Part shown: piece after piece, positions 8,396-16,388 of the stretch | Position numbering within the stretch: position 1 is the first letter of the stretch | How the letters are laid out: each line of letters begins with the position of its first letter | Assembly: GCF_004803475.1 (NCBI RefSeq) | Contig: NZ_SRKY01000004.1 | Location: 124,001 to 188,000, forward strand | Reading direction: 5' to 3' | Length of the DNA: 64,000 nucleotides | Origin: Aliishimia ponticola | Lineage (GTDB): Bacteria > Pseudomonadota > Alphaproteobacteria > Rhodobacterales > Rhodobacteraceae | The notes under the pieces: model-generated | Told to the model about the DNA's origin: nothing | Database searches by the model: none | What the model saw: the letters and a program-made list of their open reading frames with translations, nothing else | Position numbers and translations under genes: made by a program

Positions 8396-8423
8396 CCTGC
8401 CGAAAGGGGCACCCCTCAGGCAG
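8396..8423. terminator. Possible bidirectional terminator between convergent genes
   Basis: CTGCC/GGCAG and GGGG/CCCC form a two-part stem with a small internal bulge between the CofD-like gene and the RND pump gene. It overlaps the stop codon of the pump gene. No strong T-run is present on either strand. Confidence 0.4.
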
Positions 8424-11400
8424 AGGCATCCGCGGTATCGCTCTGCTCAAACCGGGCGATCCATTTGCGCACGCTCACCACGTCGAAATAGATGGTCATA
8501 ATTGCCGGCAGCACCAGCACCACAAGCACCATCGCGGCCAGCAGACCAAAGGCGACGGACACGACCAGCGGCACAAGGGTTTGCACCTGCGGACTGGTGG
8601 CAGAGATGATCGGCACCAGCCCGATGAACGTCGTGGAAGATGACAGGAAAATCGGTCGGAACCGGTCCTTCACGGCGTTGAGCGAGGCAGATTCGTAATC
8701 GTCGCCCTCCAGATGCGACTGGAAGAACGTCAGGAACAGAATCGCGTTGTTCACCACGATCCCGGCAAGCGAGGCGAACCCGATCAGGCTGGGCATCGAC
8801 ATACTCAGCCCCAGCGCCCAATGCCCGAGGATCGTCCCGATCAAAGCGAATGGGATCGACATCATGACCACGACCGGCAGGCTGTAGGACCGGAACTGGA
8901 ACGCCAGAACCACGTAAACGCCGACAAGGCCAAGGCCCAGCGCCGTCATCATAGAGGCCTGGGATTCGTTCTGCTCTTCGGTGGCGCCGCCGATACCGAT
9001 TTCGACACCGGGATAGGCGTCTTGCAGCGGCGGCGCGAGTTCCTCAAGCACCAAGGCAGAGATCGCGGTCGACGTGGTCGCAGTCCGGTCGATCCGGCCC
9101 TGCACACGGGCAATCGCCATGCCGTTCTTGCGCGTCACATTGGGATAGCTTGCCGCCGGAACCAGATCGGCCACCGCATCAAGGCTGGTCTGCCCACCAT
9201 TGGTCAGGAAGATCGGGAACTGCTCCAGCTCCGTCATGTTGGCGACCGTGTCGGCCAGCTGCACGCGCACGGCACGCTCACTTGCGCCAAGGCTGAAGCT
9301 ATCCGTCTCGGACCCTTCGAAGGCGTCGCGAAGCTGGGTGGCCAGCACCTGCGGCGTCAGTCCCATCGCATAGCCATTGGCATTCAGGCGGATCTGAAGC
9401 TCGTTCCGCCCGCCATAGAAATCCTGATAAACCTCGGTCACGTCGCCGCGTACGGCCAGCGCCGCCAGAAGATCGCTTGCCGCGGCTTCCAGTTCCGCCA
9501 GATCGCGGCTTTGCAATTCCACATCAAGATCCATGCCGCCCGGACCCGCCTCTGCCTGAGCGAGGCTGATCTGCACCACATCGGGCAGCGGGCCGGCAGC
9601 GACGCGCCACTTGTTCAGCACGGTATCGGCCTTGACGTTACGCGCGCTGCTTTCCAGCAGATCGACGGTGATCGTCGCAGTATGCGAGCCGTTATCCGTC
9701 ACGTTGGTATTCACCGAGTATTGGACAAGGACACGTTCAACCAGTGGCACACCGCCTTTGGTGCTTGGGGTCAGCTCTGCATCGACCTGCGCCAGCCCGT
9801 CCAGCAATTGATCCACGGTCGCGACGGTCCGATCCCGGGAAATCCCAGAGGTCAGCGCGACGCGGGCCATGATCGTATCGCTTTCGGTTTGCGGGAAGCC
9901 GATGACCTTGACCTGTCCCGACGTGATCAGCCCGATCGACAGCAAGAATGCGGCAAGCACGGCGCCGAATGTCAGGTAGCGGAACCGCACAAGAACGGAC
10001 GCCACCGGCAGCAGCCAGCGGTCCCGCACCCAGCCCAGCGCACGTTCGGCAGGCCGGGGCTTTTGCGGATCGGCGGGGGTGCCGCCGCCCTGGCTCAGGT
10101 GGTTGGGCAGGATCAGGAACCCTTCCACAAGTGACAGGGACAGCGTGATCAGCAGCACCATCGGAATGAATTTCAGCACCTGTCCCATCTGGCCAGAGAT
10201 GAACATCAGCGGGCCAAAGACGCAGGCCGTGGTCAAAAAGGATGAAATCACCCCCGGCAGCACTTCCATCGTGCCGCGCGCCGCAGCTTCCAAAGGCGGG
10301 GCCTTGCGCCGCCATTTGTCGATATTCTCGGCGATGACGATGCTGTCATCCATGATCAGCCCCACGGCCATCAACAGGGCGATCAGCGTGATCATATTGA
10401 TGGTGATGCCAAGAAGGCTCATCAGGAACAGCCCACCAAGGAAGGAAACCGGCAGCGCCGCCGAAATCCAAAGCGCCTCGCGCAGCGAAAAGAACAGCCA
10501 CATGGTGACGAAGACCAACGCCAGACCCATTGCGATATTCTGCAGGATCAGGTTCAGGCGCTCTTCGATCAGTTCCGTCATGTTGTTGATGATCGTCAGC
10601 TTGAACGGCGCGGGATAGATGGCGTCTTCGGCCTCCAGCACCTCACTGACGCTTTCGAACACGCGGATACTGTCCTCATCCGCCGCCTTGGAGATCGAAA
10701 TGATCGCCGTCTGCACCCCGTCGATATAGCTTTGTTCGGTATCGTCGGCGTCCTCCAGCGTGATGCGCGCCAGATCGGACAGCATCACTTGCGCCCCGTT
10801 CTCGTTTTCGATGATCACGAGGTCTTCGAGATCGGCCACGGTGCGGCTGGCACCGACATAGCGCAGGACGGTGCTGCCTTCGGTCAGATCGGCGCTGCCC
10901 AAGGGCTGACGCAACGACCGGGCTTCGATCGCGTCGATCACATCGCGGCTCGACAGGCCGTAACGCCTTAAGGCCTGCTGGTCGAAGCGCACTTGCAACT
11001 CACGTTCGGTGATGCCGGACACGGTCGCATCGGATACACCGGGCACCGCGCCCAGCTTGTCCGCCAACTCGTCGGCATAGGTGATCAGCCCCTCTTTGCC
11101 CGCAATGCCGGAAATCGCCACCATCGCCACCAGATCGGCGCGAGAATTGACTTCGACCGTGGGCGTTTCCGCGTCATCGGGGAAATCGACACCGGACACG
11201 GCCGAGAAGATGTCGTTGAAAAACTGGATGAGGTCGCCGCCCTCTGCCATTTCCGCCGTCGCGGCCGCACGCCCGTCGATGGAAATACATTCCAGATCGT
11301 CAAGCGATGTGGTCCCGGTCAGCGCGTCTTCGATCGGCGCGCAAATCTCTTCGTCCACATCCAGTGCGGACGCCCCGGGATAGGAGACCGAGATGCCGAC

Positions 11401-11526
11401 ACTATCGGCTGTGAAAGGCGGGAACGTCTCACGTTCGATATTCGAGATGACCGCGATGCCCAGAATACAGATCACGGCCATCATCAGGTTCGCGGCCACC
11501 GGGTGCCGGACGAAATAGCTGATCAT
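8416..11526 (-). CDS. RND efflux transporter permease (AcrB/HAE1-like)
   Basis: A 1036-residue inner-membrane protein of normal RND length. It begins with the typical MISYFVRHPVAANLMM helix and has two large periplasmic loops and twelve predicted membrane helices. Helix 4 has the proton-relay pair in AVGLIMDDSIVIAENI, and the second half repeats the fold (SLIGFASLAGIVVNNAILFL). It exports hydrophobic or toxic compounds by proton exchange as a trimer, with the adaptor encoded one base upstream and an outer-membrane channel that is not in this window. The substrate is unknown. Confidence 0.95.
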   Translation of the reverse strand: MISYFVRHPVAANLMMAVICILGIAVISNIERETFPPFTADSVGISVSYPGASALDVDEEICAPIEDALTGTTSLDDLECISIDGRAAATAEMAEGGDLIQFFNDIFSAVSGVDFPDDAETPTVEVNSRADLVAMVAISGIAGKEGLITYADELADKLGAVPGVSDATVSGITERELQVRFDQQALRRYGLSSRDVIDAIEARSLRQPLGSADLTEGSTVLRYVGASRTVADLEDLVIIENENGAQVMLSDLARITLEDADDTEQSYIDGVQTAIISISKAADEDSIRVFESVSEVLEAEDAIYPAPFKLTIINNMTELIEERLNLILQNIAMGLALVFVTMWLFFSLREALWISAALPVSFLGGLFLMSLLGITINMITLIALLMAVGLIMDDSIVIAENIDKWRRKAPPLEAAARGTMEVLPGVISSFLTTACVFGPLMFISGQMGQVLKFIPMVLLITLSLSLVEGFLILPNHLSQGGGTPADPQKPRPAERALGWVRDRWLLPVASVLVRFRYLTFGAVLAAFLLSIGLITSGQVKVIGFPQTESDTIMARVALTSGISRDRTVATVDQLLDGLAQVDAELTPSTKGGVPLVERVLVQYSVNTNVTDNGSHTATITVDLLESSARNVKADTVLNKWRVAAGPLPDVVQISLAQAEAGPGGMDLDVELQSRDLAELEAAASDLLAALAVRGDVTEVYQDFYGGRNELQIRLNANGYAMGLTPQVLATQLRDAFEGSETDSFSLGASERAVRVQLADTVANMTELEQFPIFLTNGGQTSLDAVADLVPAASYPNVTRKNGMAIARVQGRIDRTATTSTAISALVLEELAPPLQDAYPGVEIGIGGATEEQNESQASMMTALGLGLVGVYVVLAFQFRSYSLPVVVMMSIPFALIGTILGHWALGLSMSMPSLIGFASLAGIVVNNAILFLTFFQSHLEGDDYESASLNAVKDRFRPIFLSSSTTFIGLVPIISATSPQVQTLVPLVVSVAFGLLAAMVLVVLVLPAIMTIYFDVVSVRKWIARFEQSDTADASA

Positions 11527-11527
11527 C

Positions 11528-12868
11528 TCAGCGTTCCTCGTTTTCTGTCACGAGGGTCAGGGGCATTCCGGGCACCGGCGGGCGTGGGTCGGACAGAACA
11601 AGACGGTCGCCATCGCTCAGACCTTCGCGCACCAGCACATTCGCCCCCGTGACCGGCCCGGTCTTGATCGGCACGATGGCCAGCTTGTCTTCTGCATCGG
11701 CGGTAAAGACGAACACCTGCCCGTCATCGCCGTAGTGCAAGGCAGATCGCGGGATGGCGATGGTGTCGCCGGGCGCTTGGACATGCAGGCTCACGCTGAC
11801 GAAAGAGCCGATATTCAGCGGCGGGCGACGTTCCTTGTTGTTCGCAGACAAGGGATCGCTCACGCGCACGGCCAGGCCGACGGTTCCTGTTTCCGTATCG
11901 ATGGTGCCACGAAAGCGGACCAGTTCGGCATCCCAGACTGCGTCGAAATCGGCAAGTTCAAGATTGACGGTCGCGGTCACCCCGGCATCGGACAAATAGC
12001 CGACAATCCCCGTGGAATCGACGGTGGTCATATCGCGCAAGGTCTGCCCCACCGCGACCTGAGCGACCGATCCGAAGTCGGACGGCTGAAAGCTGGCGAC
12101 GATCTCTGCCGTGTCGACCCCGTTGACGGCGACAAGGGTTTCCCCGACCGACACATATTGACCGACCTCGACCGGCGCGTTCGATATGCGCCCCCGGAAC
12201 GGTGCCACGATCCGAGTGTTTTCCAGCCCGCGTTGCGCCTCGGCCAGTTCCGCCTGCCGCACTTCCAACGTCGCTTGGGCAGAGGCCAGTTGCGCGGGAT
12301 AAAGCGCGAGCGAGTTCGATACCGTTGTCAGCGCATTTTCCTGCGCCAGCAGGGTCTTTTGCGCCGCATCGAGAGAGGACGCAGAGCTGCTGCCGCGCTC
12401 CACCAGCCCCTGAACCCGTTCATATTCCGCCTTTGCGACGGTCAGGATGCTTTGTTCCAGCTCCAGCAACCGCCGGGAGTTGTCTTCCTTGCCGCGCAGT
12501 TCGGCCAAGTCCGCTTCGGCGGCGGCGATATTCGCCTGGGATTTCTGGATCGCCAATTCGTAATCGGTGGCGTCGATGGTCATGATTTCGGTTCCGGCTT
12601 CGACTAAGGTGCCTTCGGACAAATCATCGATACTGTCTGTAATTCGCCCGGAAACCTGCGCCACAGAGGTCCAGTTTCGCACCGCCTCGACACGGCCATA
12701 CCCGGTCGCGGTCACATCCAGCGGCCCCGCCGTCACCGTCATCACCCGCACTGCAAGCGCGCTGTCTTCCCGGCTTGCCAATTCGGGCGGATCGGCCCGG
12801 TTCATCAGGATAAAGCCTCCGATCCCAAGCACCAGCGGGGGGACGATCAACAGAGGTTTCAAATTCAT
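11528..12868 (-). CDS. RND efflux periplasmic adaptor subunit (membrane fusion protein)
   Basis: A 446-residue adaptor with an N-terminal membrane anchor (LKPLLIVPPLVLGIGGFILM). A lipoyl/barrel-sandwich half starts near residue 60 (RVEAVRNWTSVAQVSGRI), a coiled-coil hairpin spans about residues 105-190 (rich in Ala, Glu, Gln), and the second lipoyl half reads TRIVAPFRGRISNAPVEVGQYVSVGE. It links the RND pump to an outer-membrane channel. I chose ATG 12868 because AAGGAAG lies just upstream and it starts directly before the anchor. The pump gene follows after one base, so the two are co-translated. Confidence 0.93.
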   Translation of the reverse strand: MNLKPLLIVPPLVLGIGGFILMNRADPPELASREDSALAVRVMTVTAGPLDVTATGYGRVEAVRNWTSVAQVSGRITDSIDDLSEGTLVEAGTEIMTIDATDYELAIQKSQANIAAAEADLAELRGKEDNSRRLLELEQSILTVAKAEYERVQGLVERGSSSASSLDAAQKTLLAQENALTTVSNSLALYPAQLASAQATLEVRQAELAEAQRGLENTRIVAPFRGRISNAPVEVGQYVSVGETLVAVNGVDTAEIVASFQPSDFGSVAQVAVGQTLRDMTTVDSTGIVGYLSDAGVTATVNLELADFDAVWDAELVRFRGTIDTETGTVGLAVRVSDPLSANNKERRPPLNIGSFVSVSLHVQAPGDTIAIPRSALHYGDDGQVFVFTADAEDKLAIVPIKTGPVTGANVLVREGLSDGDRLVLSDPRPPVPGMPLTLVTENEER

Positions 12869-13056
12869 GGGGCTTCCTTGTCGCGGCGGGCAATGGCAAT
12901 CTTGTACGGACGGCATCGCATGTTCCGTCGCACAAAGTCTATCGCCCCCTGAAATCCCACGACACAAGCGCGTGACCGCGCCGTGCTATCTTACCCTTCA
13001 AGGGGTGCCGCACCGGAAAAATGTCATCGGCAGCGGCGCATTGGGGCGGGCGCGCC

Positions 13057-13611
13057 TTACGATTGGCGGCCCAATGCCACCTCAACCGAATTGTCATCTT
13101 TTTCGCACCCGAACTGGAAAACCGCCTTACCGCGCACGCTTTCCGTCAGGATGAGATAGCAGGGGCGACCATCGACAAGGAAGGTCTTGCGCTCGGCCAG
13201 AAGGAACTTCTCATCCCGGTCTGCGAAATGCACGCGGATTGACCCGCCTGTCAGTTGGTGGACCGCCAGCATCAGGTTCGGCTCGACCAGCCAAAAGCCC
13301 TTAGTCGTGGACGTGACTTCAACGGTCTTGCTGGCGACCCAGCCGGTTTCGACCTGCGTGCGCAGATCCGATACGCGGCGTTCCTGCATCTCAAGCTCTG
13401 TGGCGTAGCGCTTCAGCCGGGACAGGTATTGGCGTTCCATCTGATCCAGGCGGTTGGTCTGCTCTGCGACGATACTGGCCGGCGGCGTCGAGGTCCGATC
13501 GCTCAGAACCGTAAAGCTGAACACCGCCAAGACAAGCGATGCGACATAACAGGTGACCCCAAAGAAAGAGCCCATGATCGTGAAGACCGTTGTGTGTCTT
13601 TGGTTGCTCAT
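13057..13611 (-). CDS. Membrane-anchored coiled-coil protein of unknown function
   Basis: A 184-residue protein with one N-terminal membrane helix (about residues 10-36, FTIMGSFFGVTCYVASLVLA). A charged helical stretch that looks like a coiled coil follows (about residues 50-95, MERQYLSRLKRYATELEMQE), then a beta-rich C-terminal domain with two cysteines (RPCYLIL and FGCEKDD). The topology suggests a periplasmic C-terminus. The family is not recognised. ATG 13611 is preferred to an in-frame start 96 bases upstream because of an AAGG site. Its control region holds the extended palindrome shared with the FIST/H-NOX operon, so it may belong to that regulon. Confidence 0.7.
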   Translation of the reverse strand: MSNQRHTTVFTIMGSFFGVTCYVASLVLAVFSFTVLSDRTSTPPASIVAEQTNRLDQMERQYLSRLKRYATELEMQERRVSDLRTQVETGWVASKTVEVTSTTKGFWLVEPNLMLAVHQLTGGSIRVHFADRDEKFLLAERKTFLVDGRPCYLILTESVRGKAVFQFGCEKDDNSVEVALGRQS

Positions 13612-13721
13612 AACTAAAACCTTCGTAACCGTTTGCACTGAATTGACGACATCGGGATAGCCGGGATCGTCCGGCCAATCACGCTTCACGAAGAATAGAA
13701 TCCGCACGCGTTGGAGCGCGC

Positions 13722-13750
13722 ACCTACCCCTCTGGATAGGGTGGGTAGGT
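13722..13750. promoter_or_regulatory. Copy 1 of the ACCTAYCC 8-4-8 palindrome, with a third half-site
   Basis: ACCTACCC-CTCT-GGATAGGG is followed after one T by another inward half-site, GGGTAGGT. The outer arms ACCTACCC and GGGTAGGT are a perfect inverted pair 13 bases apart. The element is centred between two divergent genes, 110 bases from the start at 13611 and 111 bases from the start at 13862. The same half-site and 8-4-8 spacing recur at 14935 and 22153. Confidence 0.7.
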
Positions 13751-13861
13751 CCATTGCGCGCAAACAGCGCGAAAGCGTCCTGATCCTACCGAGTTGCTCC
13801 CGTGCAGGACGGAAAATCCTTGGTTAATCAAACTGCATCACTGTTGCTAAGGAATAACGCC

Positions 13862-14779
13862 ATGTTTTTACGAGTTACACGAAACACTCTCGCCGAATGC
13901 GCCGGAGTAGCCCCCTTGTCGATCGTCGCGCTTCTTGCCACGGCCTCGACCACACTCGCCGCCCCGTTGACCTTCGATACAATGGTCGGCACTGCCAACG
14001 GGTCGAGCGTTCTGGGCCCGGTCGCTGTCGCCGATACGCTTCTCTTTACAGATGTCGCGACTGAAAACGGCCGCACGATCGACGCGCGGGTGACAACCAG
14101 CATCAAGGGCGACACGGAATTCGGATCGACCTTCAATTCTTCCAGCGCAAACGGTTTTGGTGACGCAGGTTTCCTCGCCGATTACCACAACGCCGTTGGC
14201 GGGCCGGAAGCCGATCTTGGATTTCTGTATTACGGAAACGGGATCGACAGCGACGTGGACGGCATCTCCATCCTGTTCGAGTTCTTTGACGGCACAGGCA
14301 CCATGTCGGGCTCGTTCACAGAGGCCTTTACCCTGTCCAGCGCCGAGATCGCGATCTACGACGTGGATGGCGAAGGCTATCAATCGGAATTCTTCTCGGC
14401 GAGCAAATCGGACGGCCTGTCGTCCTACGCGGTCGGCACATCGCCACAGGCCCTGGTGGCGTCCGATCTGGGCGATGACGTCCTGTTCACCGGACCGGGC
14501 ACAAATTATTCCGAACTCGATGCGACAGGCGCGGCGCTGCTGACATTCGAGAACACGGATTCCTTCACACTCGATTTCGGATCGGTGCAGAACAGCGGGC
14601 CGGATCAGAACGCTGTTTTCTCTGCAATCGATGGCGATGTCAGCCTGTTCGACGCCGATGATTTCGGCGCCCCTATCGACGTTACGCCGGTTCCCCTCCC
14701 GGCTGCGGCTTGGACTCTAGCCTCTGCTCTCGGAGCGCTTTTCTCACTGAGGACGTTACCGCGCCGTCGACGGGGATAA
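13862..14779 (+). CDS. Secreted protein with VPLPA-CTERM sorting signal
   Basis: A 305-residue protein with a signal peptide (about residues 12-38, ending TTLAAPL) and a C-terminal VPLPAAAW motif, hydrophobic helix and RRRR tail. This three-part tail is the VPLPA-CTERM class of PEP-CTERM sorting signals, processed by a dedicated exosortase in rhodobacteria. The middle is acidic, Gly/Asp/Ser-rich and probably beta-rich; I recognise no enzyme domain. ATG 13862 has an AAGGA site; an upstream GTG is less likely. No exosortase gene is in the window. A strong terminator follows, and the palindrome at 13722-13750 lies upstream. Confidence 0.8.
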   Translation: MFLRVTRNTLAECAGVAPLSIVALLATASTTLAAPLTFDTMVGTANGSSVLGPVAVADTLLFTDVATENGRTIDARVTTSIKGDTEFGSTFNSSSANGFGDAGFLADYHNAVGGPEADLGFLYYGNGIDSDVDGISILFEFFDGTGTMSGSFTEAFTLSSAEIAIYDVDGEGYQSEFFSASKSDGLSSYAVGTSPQALVASDLGDDVLFTGPGTNYSELDATGAALLTFENTDSFTLDFGSVQNSGPDQNAVFSAIDGDVSLFDADDFGAPIDVTPVPLPAAAWTLASALGALFSLRTLPRRRRG

Positions 14780-14848
14780 CGCTGCGAACCGACCTCGCGG
14801 CCAATATGCCGGGTCGGGAAAAGATAAGAAAACAAGCAGCGTAAGACT

Positions 14849-14887
14849 GGCAGGGAAATCTGGGCGATTTCCCTGCCTCTTTCTATT
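14849..14887 (+). terminator. Strong intrinsic terminator after the VPLPA-CTERM gene
   Basis: A perfect 12-base stem, GGCAGGGAAATC and GATTTCCCTGCC, with a 5-base loop (TGGGC) is followed by the T-rich run TCTTTCTATTT. It ends transcription 70 bases after the stop codon. Confidence 0.85.
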
Positions 14888-14934
14888 TCGCCGGTGTGAA
14901 CCGCGAAATACGCCAATCCGCCCGCTTTCAACGA

Positions 14935-14954
14935 TCCTATCCGAACGGATAAGT
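14935..14954. promoter_or_regulatory. Copy 2 of the ACCTAYCC 8-4-8 palindrome
   Basis: TCCTATCC-GAAC-GGATAAGT keeps the central CCTATCC/GGATA core and the 8-4-8 spacing of the sites at 13722 and 22153. It lies past the terminator of the preceding gene and 120 bases before the receiver-like gene at 15075, so it belongs to the latter. Confidence 0.6.
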
Positions 14955-15074
14955 CATCCACCCAGTTTGGATATGTTCCTACGCATTATCGGCTGGGATG
15001 ATACCTCTGCGCGCTAAGATTGCGCCTCGAAAAAGTCTAATTGGTAACCCGTGAGTTAATCAGGGAATGTCAGT

Positions 15075-15746
15075 ATGTTTGAACCAATCAAGGACCAGCT
15101 CATCTTGAACTTACTTGAAACGGCGGAAACCGCGCTGGTCGTAGGGCGCGCAGACCCCCAGGATGACGTGGCCACAATCGACTGCATCCATGATCGACCA
15201 CGTGGTATCAACGAAGCCGACCCTTTGGTCGCCGCGCATGTTTCCAGATTGCGTTCAAATCGCTTTGGGAAAAAGAAGATCCTGTCGCGGTTCGCACATG
15301 ACGACACGTCTTCCGGCTTTGCGGAAAATACACCTGAAAGGGCTGATTTCGCGGGCAAAGGTCAGCCTTCCCGCAAAGCTGCCGTCATAGTCACTGCCGA
15401 CCCTGAAAAGATGACCACCATCACGGACGCGCTTGAGGGGCTGAACATGCCCATCGTGTGTTTCGACAATAGCGCAGAGGCGATGTTCTTCATTCGGGAA
15501 AACGGGGCAAGCATCGTGTTCGTGGATGTAAGCAGCCTCGATCACGAAGCCCCCCGGCTGCTGACCACGATCTCCGAACTTTCCGGCGCAGATGGCGGCA
15601 GCTCGATCCCCGTGATCGTGTTGATGCCGCGGGTCATGCTGGAACTTTTCGTGGCGCTCCAGAATGACGACCTCAACGCCGCATTCGTAACGCCGCCAGT
15701 GTCACCGGCTGGCGTGTCCTCGCTCGTCTCGCTGTTGGTGACGTAG
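15075..15746 (+). CDS. Receiver-like (degenerate REC) signalling protein
   Basis: A 223-residue soluble protein. Residues about 100-223 look like a CheY-type receiver fold: strand AAVIVTADPEKM, then MPIVCFDN, then SIVFVDVSSLDHE with an aspartate at the usual phosphorylation place, then SIPVIVLMPRV. The paired acidic residues normally found after strand 1 and the conserved lysine after strand 5 are not evident, so it may not be phosphorylated in the normal way. The N-terminal 100 residues show no known domain and there is no DNA-binding domain. It sits next to the LuxR-type regulator of the FIST/H-NOX operon (convergent) and has the shared palindrome upstream. Confidence 0.7.
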   Translation: MFEPIKDQLILNLLETAETALVVGRADPQDDVATIDCIHDRPRGINEADPLVAAHVSRLRSNRFGKKKILSRFAHDDTSSGFAENTPERADFAGKGQPSRKAAVIVTADPEKMTTITDALEGLNMPIVCFDNSAEAMFFIRENGASIVFVDVSSLDHEAPRLLTTISELSGADGGSSIPVIVLMPRVMLELFVALQNDDLNAAFVTPPVSPAGVSSLVSLLVT

Positions 15747-15770
15747 GGCCGGCTGCCCTTGGGGACGTGG

Positions 15771-16385
15771 TCAGAACAGGCCTGCCTCTTTTGCGATCAA
15801 CGCGGCCTGCGTGCGGTTGCTGGCATCGATCTTGCGGTAGAGCGTTTTCATATGCAGCTTGACCGTCGGTTCCTGAATATCCAAAGCACGGGCGATTTCC
15901 TTGTTGGACATGCCCTCACACAGTTTTTCGAGCACCTGCAATTCCCGCCGCGTTAGCTTTTCGGCCAAGGGGTGCGTCGTTTCTTCTTCGGCTGCGGCGG
16001 TCATGAAATCGACCGGGGCGAATTGTTCACCCATCGCCATGAAGCGCACCGCATTGACCAGCGATTTCGCCGGAAGTGTCTTCGGCAGAAACCCGGCGGC
16101 CCCCATATCCAGAACCTCTTGTGCGACGGTACGCGGCGCGATGCCGGACATCACCGCCACCCGCGCGCCCTTGCCATCCGCCAAAGCACGCTTCACGCCC
16201 TCCAGCCCGTCCATACCGGGCATCCCGTAATCCAGCAGGATCAGGTCGAACGGATCGGATTGGGCGACAAGGTCCATCGCGCTTGGAAGGTCATTGGCTG
16301 GCGTCACCTCGATGTTTTCCTGTTGGAACCACAAATCAAGCGTGTCGCGTAGCAACTCGTGATCATCCGCAATCAAAACGCGCAT
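15771..16385 (-). CDS. LuxR/NarL-family response regulator
   Basis: A 204-residue response regulator. The receiver domain has the acidic pair D7-D8 (LIADDHE), phosphorylation site D52 (LILLDYGMPGMDG) and K102 (GFLPKTLP). The C-terminal helix-turn-helix (about residues 138-200) has LTRRELQVLEKLCEGMSNKEIARAL and VKLHMKTLYRKI, typical of NarL/FixJ proteins that bind inverted repeats as dimers. It is the last gene of the operon, three bases after the hybrid kinase, which is its likely phosphate donor. It resembles regulators of the ErbR/AgmR/FlhR type. It is the best candidate to bind the repeated palindrome in this region. Confidence 0.93.
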   Translation of the reverse strand: MRVLIADDHELLRDTLDLWFQQENIEVTPANDLPSAMDLVAQSDPFDLILLDYGMPGMDGLEGVKRALADGKGARVAVMSGIAPRTVAQEVLDMGAAGFLPKTLPAKSLVNAVRFMAMGEQFAPVDFMTAAAEEETTHPLAEKLTRRELQVLEKLCEGMSNKEIARALDIQEPTVKLHMKTLYRKIDASNRTQAALIAKEAGLF

Positions 16386-16388
16386 CGG

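Larger units (their letters stand above)
14780..15074. other. Intergenic region with terminator and palindrome
   Basis: No coding sequence is supported. The region holds the terminator of the VPLPA gene (14849-14887), the second copy of the shared palindrome (14935-14954) and the leader of the receiver-like gene at 15075, which has GGGA about eight bases before its ATG. Confidence 0.6.

Noticed and set aside
13021-13242. Plus-strand small frame of 73 codons
   Set aside because: Shadow of the coiled-coil protein gene on the other strand, with no ribosome binding site and no family features.
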